From an uncultured Barnesiella sp. (GTDB lineage Bacteria > Bacteroidota > Bacteroidia > Bacteroidales > Barnesiellaceae), in contig CALUFO010000011.1 of the NCBI GenBank assembly GCA_944320015.1, positions 46,706 to 110,705 on the forward strand: a stretch of DNA of 64,000 nucleotides, written 5' to 3'. Under the pieces are notes generated by a model. That model had not been told where the DNA came from and ran no database searches. It was given only the letters and a program-made list of their open reading frames with translations. Shown piece by piece: positions 24,520-33,438 of this stretch. Made by a program: the position numbers and the translations under genes. Position 1 is the stretch's first letter; each line of letters begins with the position of its first letter.

Positions 24520-25065
24520 TTAACGGTTATGTTGGGCGAGAAGTTCGCAACAAGCGCGGGCATCGGGTACGATGTGGTATAGGTTGGGTTTATCGTATCG
24601 CAGGAAGTTGTGTTTGCGCAGGTGTTCGATCTGTTGTATCAATGGGTCGAAGATTCCTTGCGTATTGCAAATGACAATAGGTTTGTCGTGGTGGCCGAGC
24701 ATTTTGGTGGTGAGGGCGTCGAAGAGTTCGTCGATGGTGCCTATGCCTCCGGGAAGGGCAACGATGATGTCGCCTTCGTCGATGAGCCGCTGTTTGCGTT
24801 CGCCCATGCTTTCGGCGGTAATCAGTTCGGTGGGTTGGCTGCTCGACCGTCCCAAATGGGCGATGTGCCGGGTAATGATACCGAGAACGGGGCTTCCGTT
24901 TTCGCGGGCGTTTTTCGAGACGATTTCCATGAGACCGCCGTTGGCACCTCCGTAAACCAATCGGTTATGGTGTTGTCCTATCCATTGCCCCAGTATTTCA
25001 CCTTCGGTTTTATAGATTGGGTCGATATTGTCTGCTGCGGAACAAAATACAGTAATGCTTTGCAT
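24520..25065 (-). CDS. LOG family protein (cytokinin riboside 5'-monophosphate phosphoribohydrolase type)
   Basis: A 181-residue Rossmann-like protein with the LOG signature LPGGIGTIDE and the partner segment GANGGLMEIV. Family members cleave the N-glycosidic bond of nucleoside 5'-monophosphates such as AMP or cytokinin ribotides; in bacteria the real substrate is often unclear. I start it at 25065 (MQSITVFC) because the longer frame from 25086 overlaps the -7 box at 25084-25091. It leads a two-gene operon with the corrinoid adenosyltransferase. Confidence 0.9.
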   Translation of the reverse strand: MQSITVFCSAADNIDPIYKTEGEILGQWIGQHHNRLVYGGANGGLMEIVSKNARENGSPVLGIITRHIAHLGRSSSQPTELITAESMGERKQRLIDEGDIIVALPGGIGTIDELFDALTTKMLGHHDKPIVICNTQGIFDPLIQQIEHLRKHNFLRYDKPNLYHIVPDARACCELLAQHNR

Positions 25066-25083
25066 AGTTTTTCTAATTTTTTT

Positions 25084-25091
25084 CAAAGGTA
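25084..25091 (-). promoter_or_regulatory. -7 promoter box for the LOG operon
   Basis: TACCTTTG on the minus strand, 18 bases before the 25065 start; it overlaps and excludes an upstream ATG. Confidence 0.55.
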
Positions 25092-25423
25092 GGAAAAGGC
25101 GAGAGGAGAATAAAATATCGAAACTTGTTTTGGAGATTTTTTATCCCGAACCGTCTTTTCTATCTTCTGTAAAGATAGAAAAAACTCACCCGAATACCAT
25201 AATTTTATGGGGAATTTTGTAATGTGGTTGATTGACTGCATTATTCCTCGGTGTTTGTGATAAATACCCTGCAAGGTGGTGGGGAAGTTTCTAAAATTAC
25301 ATATATTTGCCATATTCTATCCGTATCGCTGCCCGATTCAAATATATGTGGAAAAGGATACAACAATTTGAGTGTAACTCTTGGTTTAACCATTGGCGGA
25401 TGCCCTAAAAAAGGGATACAGAA
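25092..25423. other. Intergenic region without a gene
   Basis: About 330 bases separate the divergent LOG and outer-membrane genes. I see only a -7 box TATATTTG at 25302-25309 on the plus strand, and no convincing reading frame, RNA fold or mobile remnant. A 76-codon minus-strand frame here has no recognisable features. Confidence 0.5.
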
Positions 25424-26119
25424 ATGAGCAAGTATTTGGTAATTTTGGCTGTTTTAATATGGTTTTGCGGGATCTCCGAGGTATATGCTCAGGAGAATAA
25501 ATCGGCGTTCACGGCAGATTTATATGGAGGAGTATACCTTAATAATGAGCAGGCGTGGCAATTGGAACCATCAATAAGCTGGATTTACCATAAGTATTTC
25601 GGATTGGCGCTTGGATTGGAATTAACGAGCCAGTATAATCAACCGAGCCGCCAGACTATGATTGACGGACATGAGGCGGAACTTGTAGATAATGAGAGAA
25701 ATATCAGATGGCTAATATTGAAACCTTCGGTAATTATTAAATCTCCTATAATCTGGAAAAGTACAGATAATTACTATCGTCTTTGGGTTCAGGCAGAGCC
25801 GGGTCTCAGTTTGGCAGGTCCATTCCGAAACTCCTTGACGTATGGAATTAAGAAATTTTCGGGGACAGTCAGCCAGACCGTAGATTATCGAACATTTTCC
25901 AATAAAGGGCTTCAATGGTTTTATTGGAATGCAAGAGCTTCTATCAACTTTGCCTTTGGCCGTTTTATAGTCAGGGGAGGATATTACATCTCAAATTTGG
26001 ACTATTATTCGGGACGAAGAAATATTACGTTGGCCAATGGGCAGAAGTTCTATGTGCCGAAGAAAGAGTTAGGTCGGAGTATTTTCCTGTCGATCGGTTA
26101 TTTGTTCCACCACTTTTAA
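25424..26119 (+). CDS. Putative outer-membrane beta-barrel protein
   Basis: A 231-residue secreted protein of unknown function. A signal peptide is clear (MSKYLVILAVLIWFCGISEVYAQ, cleavage after VYAQ or so; the first 23 residues). The rest alternates short amphipathic strands rich in Tyr, Trp and Phe and ends in Phe, as outer-membrane beta-barrels do (GRSIFLSIGYLFHHF). About 8-10 strands fit. It could be a small porin-like or OmpA-N-type barrel. A -7 box TATATTTG lies at 25302-25309. It appears to be a single-gene unit. Confidence 0.7.
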   Translation: MSKYLVILAVLIWFCGISEVYAQENKSAFTADLYGGVYLNNEQAWQLEPSISWIYHKYFGLALGLELTSQYNQPSRQTMIDGHEAELVDNERNIRWLILKPSVIIKSPIIWKSTDNYYRLWVQAEPGLSLAGPFRNSLTYGIKKFSGTVSQTVDYRTFSNKGLQWFYWNARASINFAFGRFIVRGGYYISNLDYYSGRRNITLANGQKFYVPKKELGRSIFLSIGYLFHHF

Positions 26120-26256
26120 GGAAGACTATAAAGGTATGGAGAGGAGAGCGCAGAAAAGGCATATTTGTTTGGGCTTTTTTTGCGGAGCAGACTTTTGTCT
26201 TATTCAAGGGTACGAAACCGGCATGGTGATACAGGGGTGGAATAATATCGTTATTT

Positions 26257-26288
26257 TTTGCGGAACGGACAGGAATGTTTTACTTTTG
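26257..26288 (+). promoter_or_regulatory. Textbook Bacteroidota promoter for the M16 protease gene
   Basis: TTTG at 26257-26260, a 20-base spacer, then TACTTTTG at 26281-26288. Transcription should start near 26294, about 22 bases before the ATG. Confidence 0.7.
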
Positions 26289-26315
26289 CAGCTCCTAATC
26301 ACAGGGGTATAGTTT

Positions 26316-27542
26316 ATGATGGAAGAGTATAGAACTTGCACGTTGAAAAACGGGCTTCGCCTGATTCACAAGCCTACGCAGTCGGCAGTTTCGTATTGTG
26401 GATTTACTATCGATGCGGGGACGCGCGACGAAGATGAGGCTTATAGCGGATTGGCTCATTTTGTGGAGCATACGATTTTCAAGGGTACGACGCATCGTCG
26501 CGCTTCGCATATTTTGAACCGCATGGAGGTTGTCGGTGGCGAGTTGAATGCCTATACGGCCAAGGAGGAGACTGTTGTGTATTCGGTTTTTCCTGCGGCT
26601 CATTTGTCGCGGGCCATGCAGTTGCTGGGCGACTTGGTGGCCGATTCGCAGTTCCCCGAGAAAGAGTTGAGCAAGGAGCGGGAGGTGGTGGCCGATGAAA
26701 TAAATTTGTATCGTGACACGCCATCGGAGTTGATTTATGACGAGTTTGAATCGGCGCTGTTCGAGGGGAGTTCGTTGGGAAGGAATATTTTGGGGAATGT
26801 AGAGTCGCTCCGGTCGATGACCTCGGCGGTGGCCCGTGGTTTCCTTACCGATTATTATACGCCCGAGAATATGGTCTTTTTCTTCATGGGAGCTACTCCG
26901 TTTGCGCAAGTGAAGCGTTTGGCCGAGCGCTATTTGGGCACATTGTCTCGGCCGAAAAAGGAGCTGCGCCGCACGTTGTCGCCCGAGTCCACTCGCTTTT
27001 CACGGTCGGTGAATCTCGAGACGCATCAGTCCCATGTCATTATAGGAGCGAGGGGGTATGATTTGTTTGACAAGCGTCGCCGATCGCTGTTGCTGTTGAA
27101 CAATTTGTTGGGTGGTCCCGGAATGAACAGCTTGTTGAATGTGAGCTTACGGGAGAAGAGGGGATATGTCTATACGGTCGAATCGTCGGTGACGTCGTAC
27201 ACCGATACGGGGCTGTTCGCTATCTATTTCGGCACCGATCACCGTTATACCCGGCGGTGTGTCGATTTGGTGAAAAGAGAGTTGAAACGGTTGCGCGAAA
27301 AGCGGCTTTCGCCGGCTCGACTGGCGGCGGCCAAGCGGCAATTCATGGGGCAGATCGAGGTTTCTACCGATCATTCCGAGAATGTGGCGTTGGCGCTGGG
27401 GAAGAGCTTTTTGCGCTATGGGCGTTTCGATTCGCTGGCCGAAATCGCTTCGGTGGTCGAGAGAATTACGGCCGACGATTTGCTCGAGGTGGCGAATGAT
27501 TTGCTGGCCGAGGAGCATTTGTCGATGTTAATATACGAATAG
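26316..27542 (+). CDS. M16 family zinc metallopeptidase (PqqL/processing-peptidase type)
   Basis: A 408-residue peptidase with the inverted zinc motif HFVEH (48-52) in SGLAHFVEHTIFKGT and a Glu-rich third-ligand helix at about 119-129 (SKEREVVADEI). The C-terminal half repeats the fold, with GGPGMNSLLNVSLREKRGYVYTV near 270-290. No signal peptide is present, so it acts in the cytoplasm unless exported otherwise. A second ATG follows the first directly, so the start could be 26319. The dusB gene follows 80 bases downstream. Family members degrade short unfolded peptides; the substrate is unknown. Confidence 0.92.
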   Translation: MMEEYRTCTLKNGLRLIHKPTQSAVSYCGFTIDAGTRDEDEAYSGLAHFVEHTIFKGTTHRRASHILNRMEVVGGELNAYTAKEETVVYSVFPAAHLSRAMQLLGDLVADSQFPEKELSKEREVVADEINLYRDTPSELIYDEFESALFEGSSLGRNILGNVESLRSMTSAVARGFLTDYYTPENMVFFFMGATPFAQVKRLAERYLGTLSRPKKELRRTLSPESTRFSRSVNLETHQSHVIIGARGYDLFDKRRRSLLLLNNLLGGPGMNSLLNVSLREKRGYVYTVESSVTSYTDTGLFAIYFGTDHRYTRRCVDLVKRELKRLREKRLSPARLAAAKRQFMGQIEVSTDHSENVALALGKSFLRYGRFDSLAEIASVVERITADDLLEVANDLLAEEHLSMLIYE

Positions 27543-27622
27543 TGGATTCGTTAATTTTTATAACTTTTGGCAGGGGGAGCGCATAGTTTTTGTATATTCG
27601 TATTTTCAAATAGTGAGTTTGA

Positions 27623-28633
27623 ATGAAAATAGGGAATCTCGATTTTGGCCGTTATCCGTTGATGTTGGCTCCGATGGAGGATGTTACCGACGAGTCGTTT
27701 CGCTTGATGTGCAAAGAGTTTGGCGCCGATATGGTATATACCGAGTTTGTGTCGAGCGATGCGTTAGTAAGGAATATCAACAGTACTACCCGCAAATTGA
27801 ATATTCACGATGCGGAACGTCCCGTCGCCATACAGATTTACGGACGGTTTGTCGATGCCATGGTCGAGGCCGCCCGGCGGTGTGAGGAGGCGAAGCCCGA
27901 TGTCCTCGATATTAATTTCGGCTGCCCGGTAAAGAAGGTGGCCGGTAAGGGTGCCGGAGCCGGCATGTTGCGCGATGTGCCGTTGATGTTGAAAATCACC
28001 CGGGCAGTGGTCGATGCGGTGAAGATTCCGGTGACGGTGAAGACTCGGTTGGGGTGGGATCACGATTCGCGTATCATTGTCGAGTTGGCCGAGCAGTTGC
28101 AGGATTGCGGTATAGCGGCTCTCACCATACATGGTCGCACCCGCAGCCAAATGTACACGGGAGAGGCCGATTGGACACTTATCGGCGAGGTAAAGAACAA
28201 TCCCCGCATGCACATTCCTATTATCGGGAATGGCGATGTGACTACCCCGCAAATAGCCCGGGAGAAGTTCGACCGTTATGGCGTCGACGCGGTGATGGTG
28301 GGGCGTGCGAGTTTCGGTTGCCCGTGGATATTCAAGGAGATGAAGCACTATTTGCAGACGGGAGAACCATTGCCTCCGCTCTCGATTCACGAGAAAATGT
28401 CGGTTTTGCGCCGGCAGATGCTCGAGAGCGTGTCGCGGCTCGACGAACGTCGGGGCATACTGCACATCCGTCGGCATTTGGCGGCCACCCCTTTGTTCAA
28501 GGGAATACCCAATTTCAGGGAGACTCGCATCGCCATGTTGCAGGCCGACACGGTGGAGGCGTTGACGGCCATTCTCGATCGCATAGAAAATGATATTTTA
28601 CCCGAACATTATAATACAAGCGAAAAGGTATGA
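27623..28633 (+). CDS. dusB: tRNA-dihydrouridine synthase B
   Basis: A 336-residue FMN-dependent TIM-barrel enzyme that reduces uridine in the tRNA D-loop. The FMN-contact N terminus LMLAPMEDVTD (13-23), catalytic Cys101 in INFGCPV and the segments TIHGRTRSQMYTGEADW and GNGDV are all family marks. The C-terminal helical tRNA-binding domain (about 250-336) is complete. The stop overlaps the next gene's ATG by four bases, so the two are translationally coupled. Confidence 0.95.
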   Translation: MKIGNLDFGRYPLMLAPMEDVTDESFRLMCKEFGADMVYTEFVSSDALVRNINSTTRKLNIHDAERPVAIQIYGRFVDAMVEAARRCEEAKPDVLDINFGCPVKKVAGKGAGAGMLRDVPLMLKITRAVVDAVKIPVTVKTRLGWDHDSRIIVELAEQLQDCGIAALTIHGRTRSQMYTGEADWTLIGEVKNNPRMHIPIIGNGDVTTPQIAREKFDRYGVDAVMVGRASFGCPWIFKEMKHYLQTGEPLPPLSIHEKMSVLRRQMLESVSRLDERRGILHIRRHLAATPLFKGIPNFRETRIAMLQADTVEALTAILDRIENDILPEHYNTSEKV

Positions 28634-29337
28634 AAAAGATAATGAGCATATTGCTGGTGTGTTTGTTCTCGGCGGTAACGGTTCGAGCCGTGGAAACATC
28701 GGTAAAACAACTTTCGGTCGACGACTTTTATAAAATGAGAGTGTACAACAACTTTGATGTTTCGTATCGGCAGAATGCCGATTCGGCCGGGATTATCGTG
28801 ATCATGGCCGCCGTGGAAGATATGCCGAATATCACCTGTGTTTCCAAGAAAGGTATGTTGACGATTAAGTACAAAGGCGCATGCGATAAAGAGCAGATGC
28901 AAGGCTCGGTCATTGTGTATTCCACGGCGTTGGAGTATGTCGAGAATAACGGGATAGGCTCTATACAGATTGCCGCGCCTATATCGGGAGCTGCTTTCAA
29001 AGCGAAGGTAATGGGTAACGGCTCTATCATGGCTCGTCAAATCGATTATGGTGTTGTAGACGTGTCGGTTCTTACCGGAAACGGCAAACTGGCTCTTGCC
29101 GGGAAATGCCGCGAAGCCGCATTTTCTGTAACCGGGTCGGGGCAAATCGAGGCCGACCGGTTGACGGCTCGTGATGTGACTTGTCATATAAGAGGCAACG
29201 GTGTGATTGGCTGTCATGCGACCCAAACACTCAAAGCCCGTGCTGTCGGCAACGGGGAGATTTACTATCGGGGAACGCCCGAGATCAATAAGCTCTCGTT
29301 GGGCGAGCTGGCTGTCCGTTCGTTGGAAGGAGAGTGA
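28630..29337 (+). CDS. GIN domain-containing secreted protein (DUF2807)
   Basis: A 235-residue exported protein: signal peptide about 1-20 (MKKIMSILLVCLFSAVTVRA) followed by a GIN-type right-handed beta-helix with characteristic short glycine/asparagine turns (VMGNGSIMARQI, VLTGNGKLALAG, VTGSGQIEADRL, RGNGVIGC, AVGNGEIYYRG). The family is very common in Bacteroidota and of unknown function, probably surface or periplasmic adhesion or scaffold. It overlaps dusB by four bases. It ends 34 bases before a convergent WG-repeat gene; no hairpin terminator was seen between them. Confidence 0.88.
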   Translation: MKKIMSILLVCLFSAVTVRAVETSVKQLSVDDFYKMRVYNNFDVSYRQNADSAGIIVIMAAVEDMPNITCVSKKGMLTIKYKGACDKEQMQGSVIVYSTALEYVENNGIGSIQIAAPISGAAFKAKVMGNGSIMARQIDYGVVDVSVLTGNGKLALAGKCREAAFSVTGSGQIEADRLTARDVTCHIRGNGVIGCHATQTLKARAVGNGEIYYRGTPEINKLSLGELAVRSLEGE

Positions 29338-29371
29338 TCGAATATTATATTTTAGAAATTCAGAACCGGTT

Positions 29372-30478
29372 TTACTTATAGCGGGCGTGGTCGCTCTCTA
29401 TAATGGTAAACGCGCTGCCCGCTCCCAATGATTGGTGGATATAATCGACAGAAACCCGGTCGTATTGCGGATTGATTTGGAAGTGCCCGTTCTTGTCGAT
29501 AAACCCATATACGGTGCCTGTGCGCACAAGAGCCAGTTTGTCGAAGAAAGGATAGGCCTCGGCAAACTGGCGTTTGATTTTCAATTTGCCTTTGCGGTCG
29601 ATGTAGCCCCATTTCCCGTTTATTTTTACGGGAGCCAATTCGTATATTCCAAAAGCGAGGCTGTCGTCGAATCGTGGAGCGACGATGATTTCACCCCGCA
29701 TGTCGCACCACCCCCATTTGCCGTCTTTCTTGATGCGGAAAATCTCTCCGTCGGAGATGAGTTCTTCACATTCGATTTCGGCGAGTGTGTCGCCTGTGAT
29801 ACCGATGACGAGAGACTTCCCACTTTCCTCCGAGGCGACAACGGCCTGTTGTTTCAGAGAGAACGGTTCGGCCGAGCGGAAGCGGGCGGGAATCTGTTCG
29901 GCTCCTCGATTGTCGATGTAACCCCACAGCCCTTTTTCATTTTTGACTGCGGCGACTCCTTGAGAGAAAGGCTTCACTTCTTTGTAGATAGGCTCTATCA
30001 CAGTATTTCCTGCTTTGTCGATAAATCCCCAGCGCTCTCGACCTCCTTTTTTTTGAGCGAAAGCGGCCATGCCCTCGCAAAAAATCATCACCTTCGAAGC
30101 CCGGGTAAGGGTCAGTTGCAACCTCCCTTTGGAGTCGATGGCGCATGGCGCCTCGTCGGGACGTACTACCCACGCCCGATTTTCGTGAAAGATGGTCGCT
30201 CCGGTATATACAGCCGGGAACAGGAGTTCGCCGTTGTCGTCGATGTAGCCCCATTTTTTGTCCGATTCGTTGCAAATCAAGGCCATATCTTCGTAGAAAA
30301 GCGAAGCCTCGGTATAGGGCTCGGCGAGCCATTGGGTGTCGTTGTCGTCGATATAACGGCAAGAGTCTTCGCCGAAAACCGGGATATAGTCGGTTTCGGA
30401 CAGGAAATGAGAGTCGTATCCTCCGCATTGGCACAGCAAAGGAATGATTAAGGCGAGTGAGAGGTAGGAATGTTTCAT
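29372..30478 (-). CDS. WG-repeat lipoprotein
   Basis: A 368-residue lipoprotein: signal MKHSYLSLALIIPLLCQC with a lipobox ending at Cys18, followed by at least six WG repeats (WGYIDDNGELLFP, WGFIDKAGNTVIEP, WGYIDNRGAEQIPA, WGWCDMRGEIIVAP, WGYIDRKGKLKIKR, YGFIDKNGHFQINP) and two or three degraded ones. WG repeats fold as beta-propeller-like units thought to bind other proteins. A surface or periplasmic role is likely from the lipobox; specific function is unknown. It starts 41 bases after the glsB stop and might be read through from it. Confidence 0.9.
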   Translation of the reverse strand: MKHSYLSLALIIPLLCQCGGYDSHFLSETDYIPVFGEDSCRYIDDNDTQWLAEPYTEASLFYEDMALICNESDKKWGYIDDNGELLFPAVYTGATIFHENRAWVVRPDEAPCAIDSKGRLQLTLTRASKVMIFCEGMAAFAQKKGGRERWGFIDKAGNTVIEPIYKEVKPFSQGVAAVKNEKGLWGYIDNRGAEQIPARFRSAEPFSLKQQAVVASEESGKSLVIGITGDTLAEIECEELISDGEIFRIKKDGKWGWCDMRGEIIVAPRFDDSLAFGIYELAPVKINGKWGYIDRKGKLKIKRQFAEAYPFFDKLALVRTGTVYGFIDKNGHFQINPQYDRVSVDYIHQSLGAGSAFTIIESDHARYK

Positions 30479-30519
30479 GGCGAATTGAAATATCGATTCA
30501 CCGAATATAAGTACGATTC

Positions 30520-31467
30520 CTACGATATTTTTATCGGAGGCAGTTTGTCGTAGGTTTCGATATATCGGCTTCTCTTTTCTTCGATAATATCTTTTATCGC
30601 GATGAGGATACCCGATTCTTCTACGTTTCCGAATTCGTCGTTGATAGCGGTTCCAAACATTCTCATCGTGGGGGAGAGCCCCATGTAGGCGTTGACCAAC
30701 GGGGGAATGTTGTAACCGAGGTTGCGTACTTCTTGATTCAGTATTTTGTAATCTTCTTTAAAATCGTCGTGAATGAAGAGTTTCGACATTTTCTCCTCAT
30801 TGGTGTTGGTTTGCAGCGGGTAGCGCGGCCAAACGAGGTGATCGGGGTCGGGGAAGTGTTTGTTCAGGAAGTAAAGAATCATGTTTCGTCCCTCTTGGGA
30901 GTAGGTAGGATACATGGTCACTTTCCCGAAGAAGTATTCGATTTGAGGATAATCGACGGTCAATGCGCCCAATCCGTCCCACAGGTTGTCCAATGCGAAA
31001 AGTCCTTTGGCTCCCGCTCTCGAAGACTGGTATTCGAGCGTTACAAACGAACGCCCCAATTCGATGGTGTGCGGCAGATATTCTTGTAGAAATGTGGGAG
31101 AAAACTCGAATAGATGGGAGGTGGCGATACGGGGACGGCCCTGTTCGTCGGTACGTATGTTTTCTCCCAAGATAAATCGGTATCCGCCAATGATCTCTTC
31201 GGCATCGGGATTCCATACGATAAGTTGCTGGCATGGAGGGTCCATGGTGTCGAACTCGTCGATGTCGAGGGCAAGTCCGGTTCCGCCTCCGGGGTAGCGG
31301 AAGGCTATTTCGCGCAACCGGCCTATTTCGCGCATAATATTGGGGGCATTATTGCAATCGACAATGTATATTTTGTTTCCGCCTTTGCGAGTGTCTCGTA
31401 GGAACTTGTCGGGAGTCAACTCGGCTTTGATAAGTTTTTTATCAACGGGAGCGATAATAGGTTCCAT
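30520..31467 (-). CDS. glsB: Glycine N-acyltransferase GlsB-like (GNAT/OlsB type)
   Basis: A 315-residue acyltransferase of the hemolysin/OlsB-like GNAT group (IGRLREIAFRYPGGG, IIGGYRFILGE, ELGRSFVTLEYQSSR are the conserved blocks). In Bacteroides thetaiotaomicron a homologous pair makes glycine lipids: GlsB puts a 3-hydroxy fatty acid on glycine and GlsA adds the second acyl chain. The same neighbour pair is seen here. I start it at 31467 (MEPIIAPVD): this ATG follows the glsA stop after one base (TAA-T-ATG), which is coupling, and the longer frame would overlap glsA by about 100 bases. Substrate assignment is by homology and context. Confidence 0.8.
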   Translation of the reverse strand: MEPIIAPVDKKLIKAELTPDKFLRDTRKGGNKIYIVDCNNAPNIMREIGRLREIAFRYPGGGTGLALDIDEFDTMDPPCQQLIVWNPDAEEIIGGYRFILGENIRTDEQGRPRIATSHLFEFSPTFLQEYLPHTIELGRSFVTLEYQSSRAGAKGLFALDNLWDGLGALTVDYPQIEYFFGKVTMYPTYSQEGRNMILYFLNKHFPDPDHLVWPRYPLQTNTNEEKMSKLFIHDDFKEDYKILNQEVRNLGYNIPPLVNAYMGLSPTMRMFGTAINDEFGNVEESGILIAIKDIIEEKRSRYIETYDKLPPIKIS

Positions 31468-31468
31468 A

Positions 31469-32293
31469 TTAGTGGTTTTTAATCTGATAGACTTGCTCTT
31501 TAACAAATTGGGCCCACTCTTGAAGACTTTTCGATTTATTGAAAGTTTGCCACGGGATAGGCTTGCCAATGTATATATTGAACGTTTTATTCTTACTACT
31601 GAACATTTCGTCCGGCAAATATATCAATTCTATATTAAATTTTAGCCCGATACATTTGCGTATTTTAGCAAATCGATAAAAAAAAACTGAATTTTGGCCT
31701 TCGAAATAAATGGGGATAATGTCTCTTTGGGATTGAATGGCTTTGGAGATGAATGTTTTTTTCCATTCCAGATCTTTTATTTTCCCATGTTGCAACCGGG
31801 AGCACAGGCCGGCAGGGAAGATGAGCATTTGCTCGTCCGACTCGTATGCTTTGTTGATTTGCACGCTCGACTCTTTGGCTTGTGACCCATATTTGTTAAT
31901 GGGGAGGAACACGGGTTCCAGCGGCTTGATGTTCATGAGCAGGTCGTTGACGAGGAATTTTATTTTCCCGTTGTAGAAATGTCCGAAGAAACTGATGAGT
32001 GTAACTCCGTCGAGCGCACCCAGCGGGTGGTTCGAGGCAAAGATAAAACGCCCTTCGGCGGGAATATTTTCGGTTCCGATTACATGGGCGTCGACATTCA
32101 GGTAGGAGAGCAGGTTATCGGCAAATTGCACGCCGGTACTACCGTTGTATTTGTTGAGTATGTAATTTATCTCGTCTTGATGAATCGTGCGTTCGAGATA
32201 ACGGAAAAGAAATCCCGGAATTTTTTTGGCATATTTGGGGGCTTTCTTTTTGACAACTTGCTCTATGTCGACTTTTAACGGTTCGGATGCCAT
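31469..32293 (-). CDS. glsA: Lyso-glycine lipid O-acyltransferase GlsA-like
   Basis: A 274-residue membrane-associated acyltransferase of the PlsC-like group. The acyltransferase motif SNHPLGALDG (His89, Asp95) and the later block LIFPAGLCSR are visible. With GlsB it would complete glycine lipid synthesis by O-acylation. The start is uncertain: the -7 box TATTTTTG at 32318-32325 excludes the longest frame (TTG at 32320); ATGs at 32305 and 32293 remain. I prefer 32293 (MASEPLKVD) because it leaves a normal leader of about 20 bases. It diverges from the dcw cluster. Confidence 0.8.
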   Translation of the reverse strand: MASEPLKVDIEQVVKKKAPKYAKKIPGFLFRYLERTIHQDEINYILNKYNGSTGVQFADNLLSYLNVDAHVIGTENIPAEGRFIFASNHPLGALDGVTLISFFGHFYNGKIKFLVNDLLMNIKPLEPVFLPINKYGSQAKESSVQINKAYESDEQMLIFPAGLCSRLQHGKIKDLEWKKTFISKAIQSQRDIIPIYFEGQNSVFFYRFAKIRKCIGLKFNIELIYLPDEMFSSKNKTFNIYIGKPIPWQTFNKSKSLQEWAQFVKEQVYQIKNH

Positions 32294-32317
32294 ATTCAAT
32301 TGCATAAAAAGTGATTG

Positions 32318-32325
32318 CAAAAATA
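32318..32325 (-). promoter_or_regulatory. -7 promoter box for glsA-glsB
   Basis: TATTTTTG on the minus strand; sets the choice of glsA start. Confidence 0.55.
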
Positions 32326-32477
32326 GGTCATTTTTTTGTTTTTATAGACATGAATGCCGATTTTATTCGCAAGAGGAATTTTATTCATGTTCCGGGCGAA
32401 GCGGATAAAAGACGGGCGATTTGAGAATGTGTAGAAAAAAAGTGAAAAAGAGCGCCTCGGGATAAGGGATTAATTTC

Positions 32478-32485
32478 TATCTTTA
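32478..32485 (+). promoter_or_regulatory. Possible -7 box for the dcw cluster
   Basis: TATCTTTA matches seven of eight positions of TAnnTTTG, 36 bases before the rsmH ATG. The -33 element is not evident. Confidence 0.4.
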
Positions 32486-32521
32486 CCATGCGAAAAAACA
32501 AAGTAGAAAGACGAGATATAA

Positions 32522-33436
32522 ATGGAACAACAACCGCCTGTATATCATGTGCCTGCGCTTCTCGAAGAGTGCATCGACGGATTGAATATCAATCCGAATG
32601 GAACCTATGTCGATGTGACCTTTGGCGGAGGCGGTCATTCCCGGGCTATTTTGTCGAAGTTGGGAGACCGGGGGCGATTGTTCTCGTTGGACCAAGACGA
32701 AGACGCTCGGCGCAACAGTCTCGATGATCCTCGGTTTACGTTTGTGCATAGCAACTTCCGGTTCTTGAAGAACTTTATGCGTTACTACGGAGTCGAGCAG
32801 GTCGATGGCATTTTGGCCGATTTGGGCGTGTCGTTTCATCATTTCGACGACTCGGAGCGAGGCTTTTCATTTCGGTTTGAGGGCCCGTTGGATATGCGTA
32901 TGAACCGGCGGTCGTTACAGACGGCAGCCCAAATATTGGCTACATATAGTGAGGAGCGGTTGGCCGACCTGTTTTTCTTGTATGGCGAGTTGAAGGCGGC
33001 TCGGCGTATGGCTGGCGCTATTGTTTCGGCACGCTCGTCTTCGCCGGTGGAAACGACGGAACAATTGGTGGAAATCGTGCGCCCGTATATCAATCGCAAG
33101 CAGGAAAAAAAGGAGTTGGCGCAACTCTTTCAAGCCTTGCGGATAGAGGTGAATCAAGAGATGGATAGCTTGCGCCGCCTGTTGGGACAGTCGGTCGAGT
33201 TGCTTTCCGAGGGGGGGCGGTTGGTCGTTCTCACATATCATTCGCTGGAAGACCGCATGGTGAAGAACTTTATACGAACCGGGAATGTGGAAGGCCGAGC
33301 CGAGCAGGATTTTTTCGGGCGGGTGAGTGCTCCTTTGCGAGCGGTCAACCATAAAGTAATTGTCCCGGGAGAAGAGGAAATAGAGCGAAACCCGAGGGCT
33401 CGGAGCGCTAAGTTGAGAATGGCAGAGAAGATATAG
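32522..33436 (+). CDS. rsmH: 16S rRNA (cytosine(1402)-N(4))-methyltransferase RsmH
   Basis: RsmH (MraW) methylates N4 of C1402 of 16S rRNA in the decoding centre. The 304 residues match the family. S-adenosylmethionine binding is at VDVTFGGGGHS (30-40), followed by LFSLDQDEDA; the inserted helical domain lies about 110-215, and the signature VVLTYHSLEDR is near residue 240. It opens the dcw cluster here. MraZ, which precedes it in many bacteria, is not found upstream. Confidence 0.97.
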   Translation: MEQQPPVYHVPALLEECIDGLNINPNGTYVDVTFGGGGHSRAILSKLGDRGRLFSLDQDEDARRNSLDDPRFTFVHSNFRFLKNFMRYYGVEQVDGILADLGVSFHHFDDSERGFSFRFEGPLDMRMNRRSLQTAAQILATYSEERLADLFFLYGELKAARRMAGAIVSARSSSPVETTEQLVEIVRPYINRKQEKKELAQLFQALRIEVNQEMDSLRRLLGQSVELLSEGGRLVVLTYHSLEDRMVKNFIRTGNVEGRAEQDFFGRVSAPLRAVNHKVIVPGEEEIERNPRARSAKLRMAEKI

Positions 33437-33438
33437 AT

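Noticed and set aside
25083..25313. 76-codon minus-strand frame between the LOG gene and the outer-membrane protein gene
   Set aside because: No family features, and it overlaps the LOG promoter; treated as intergenic.
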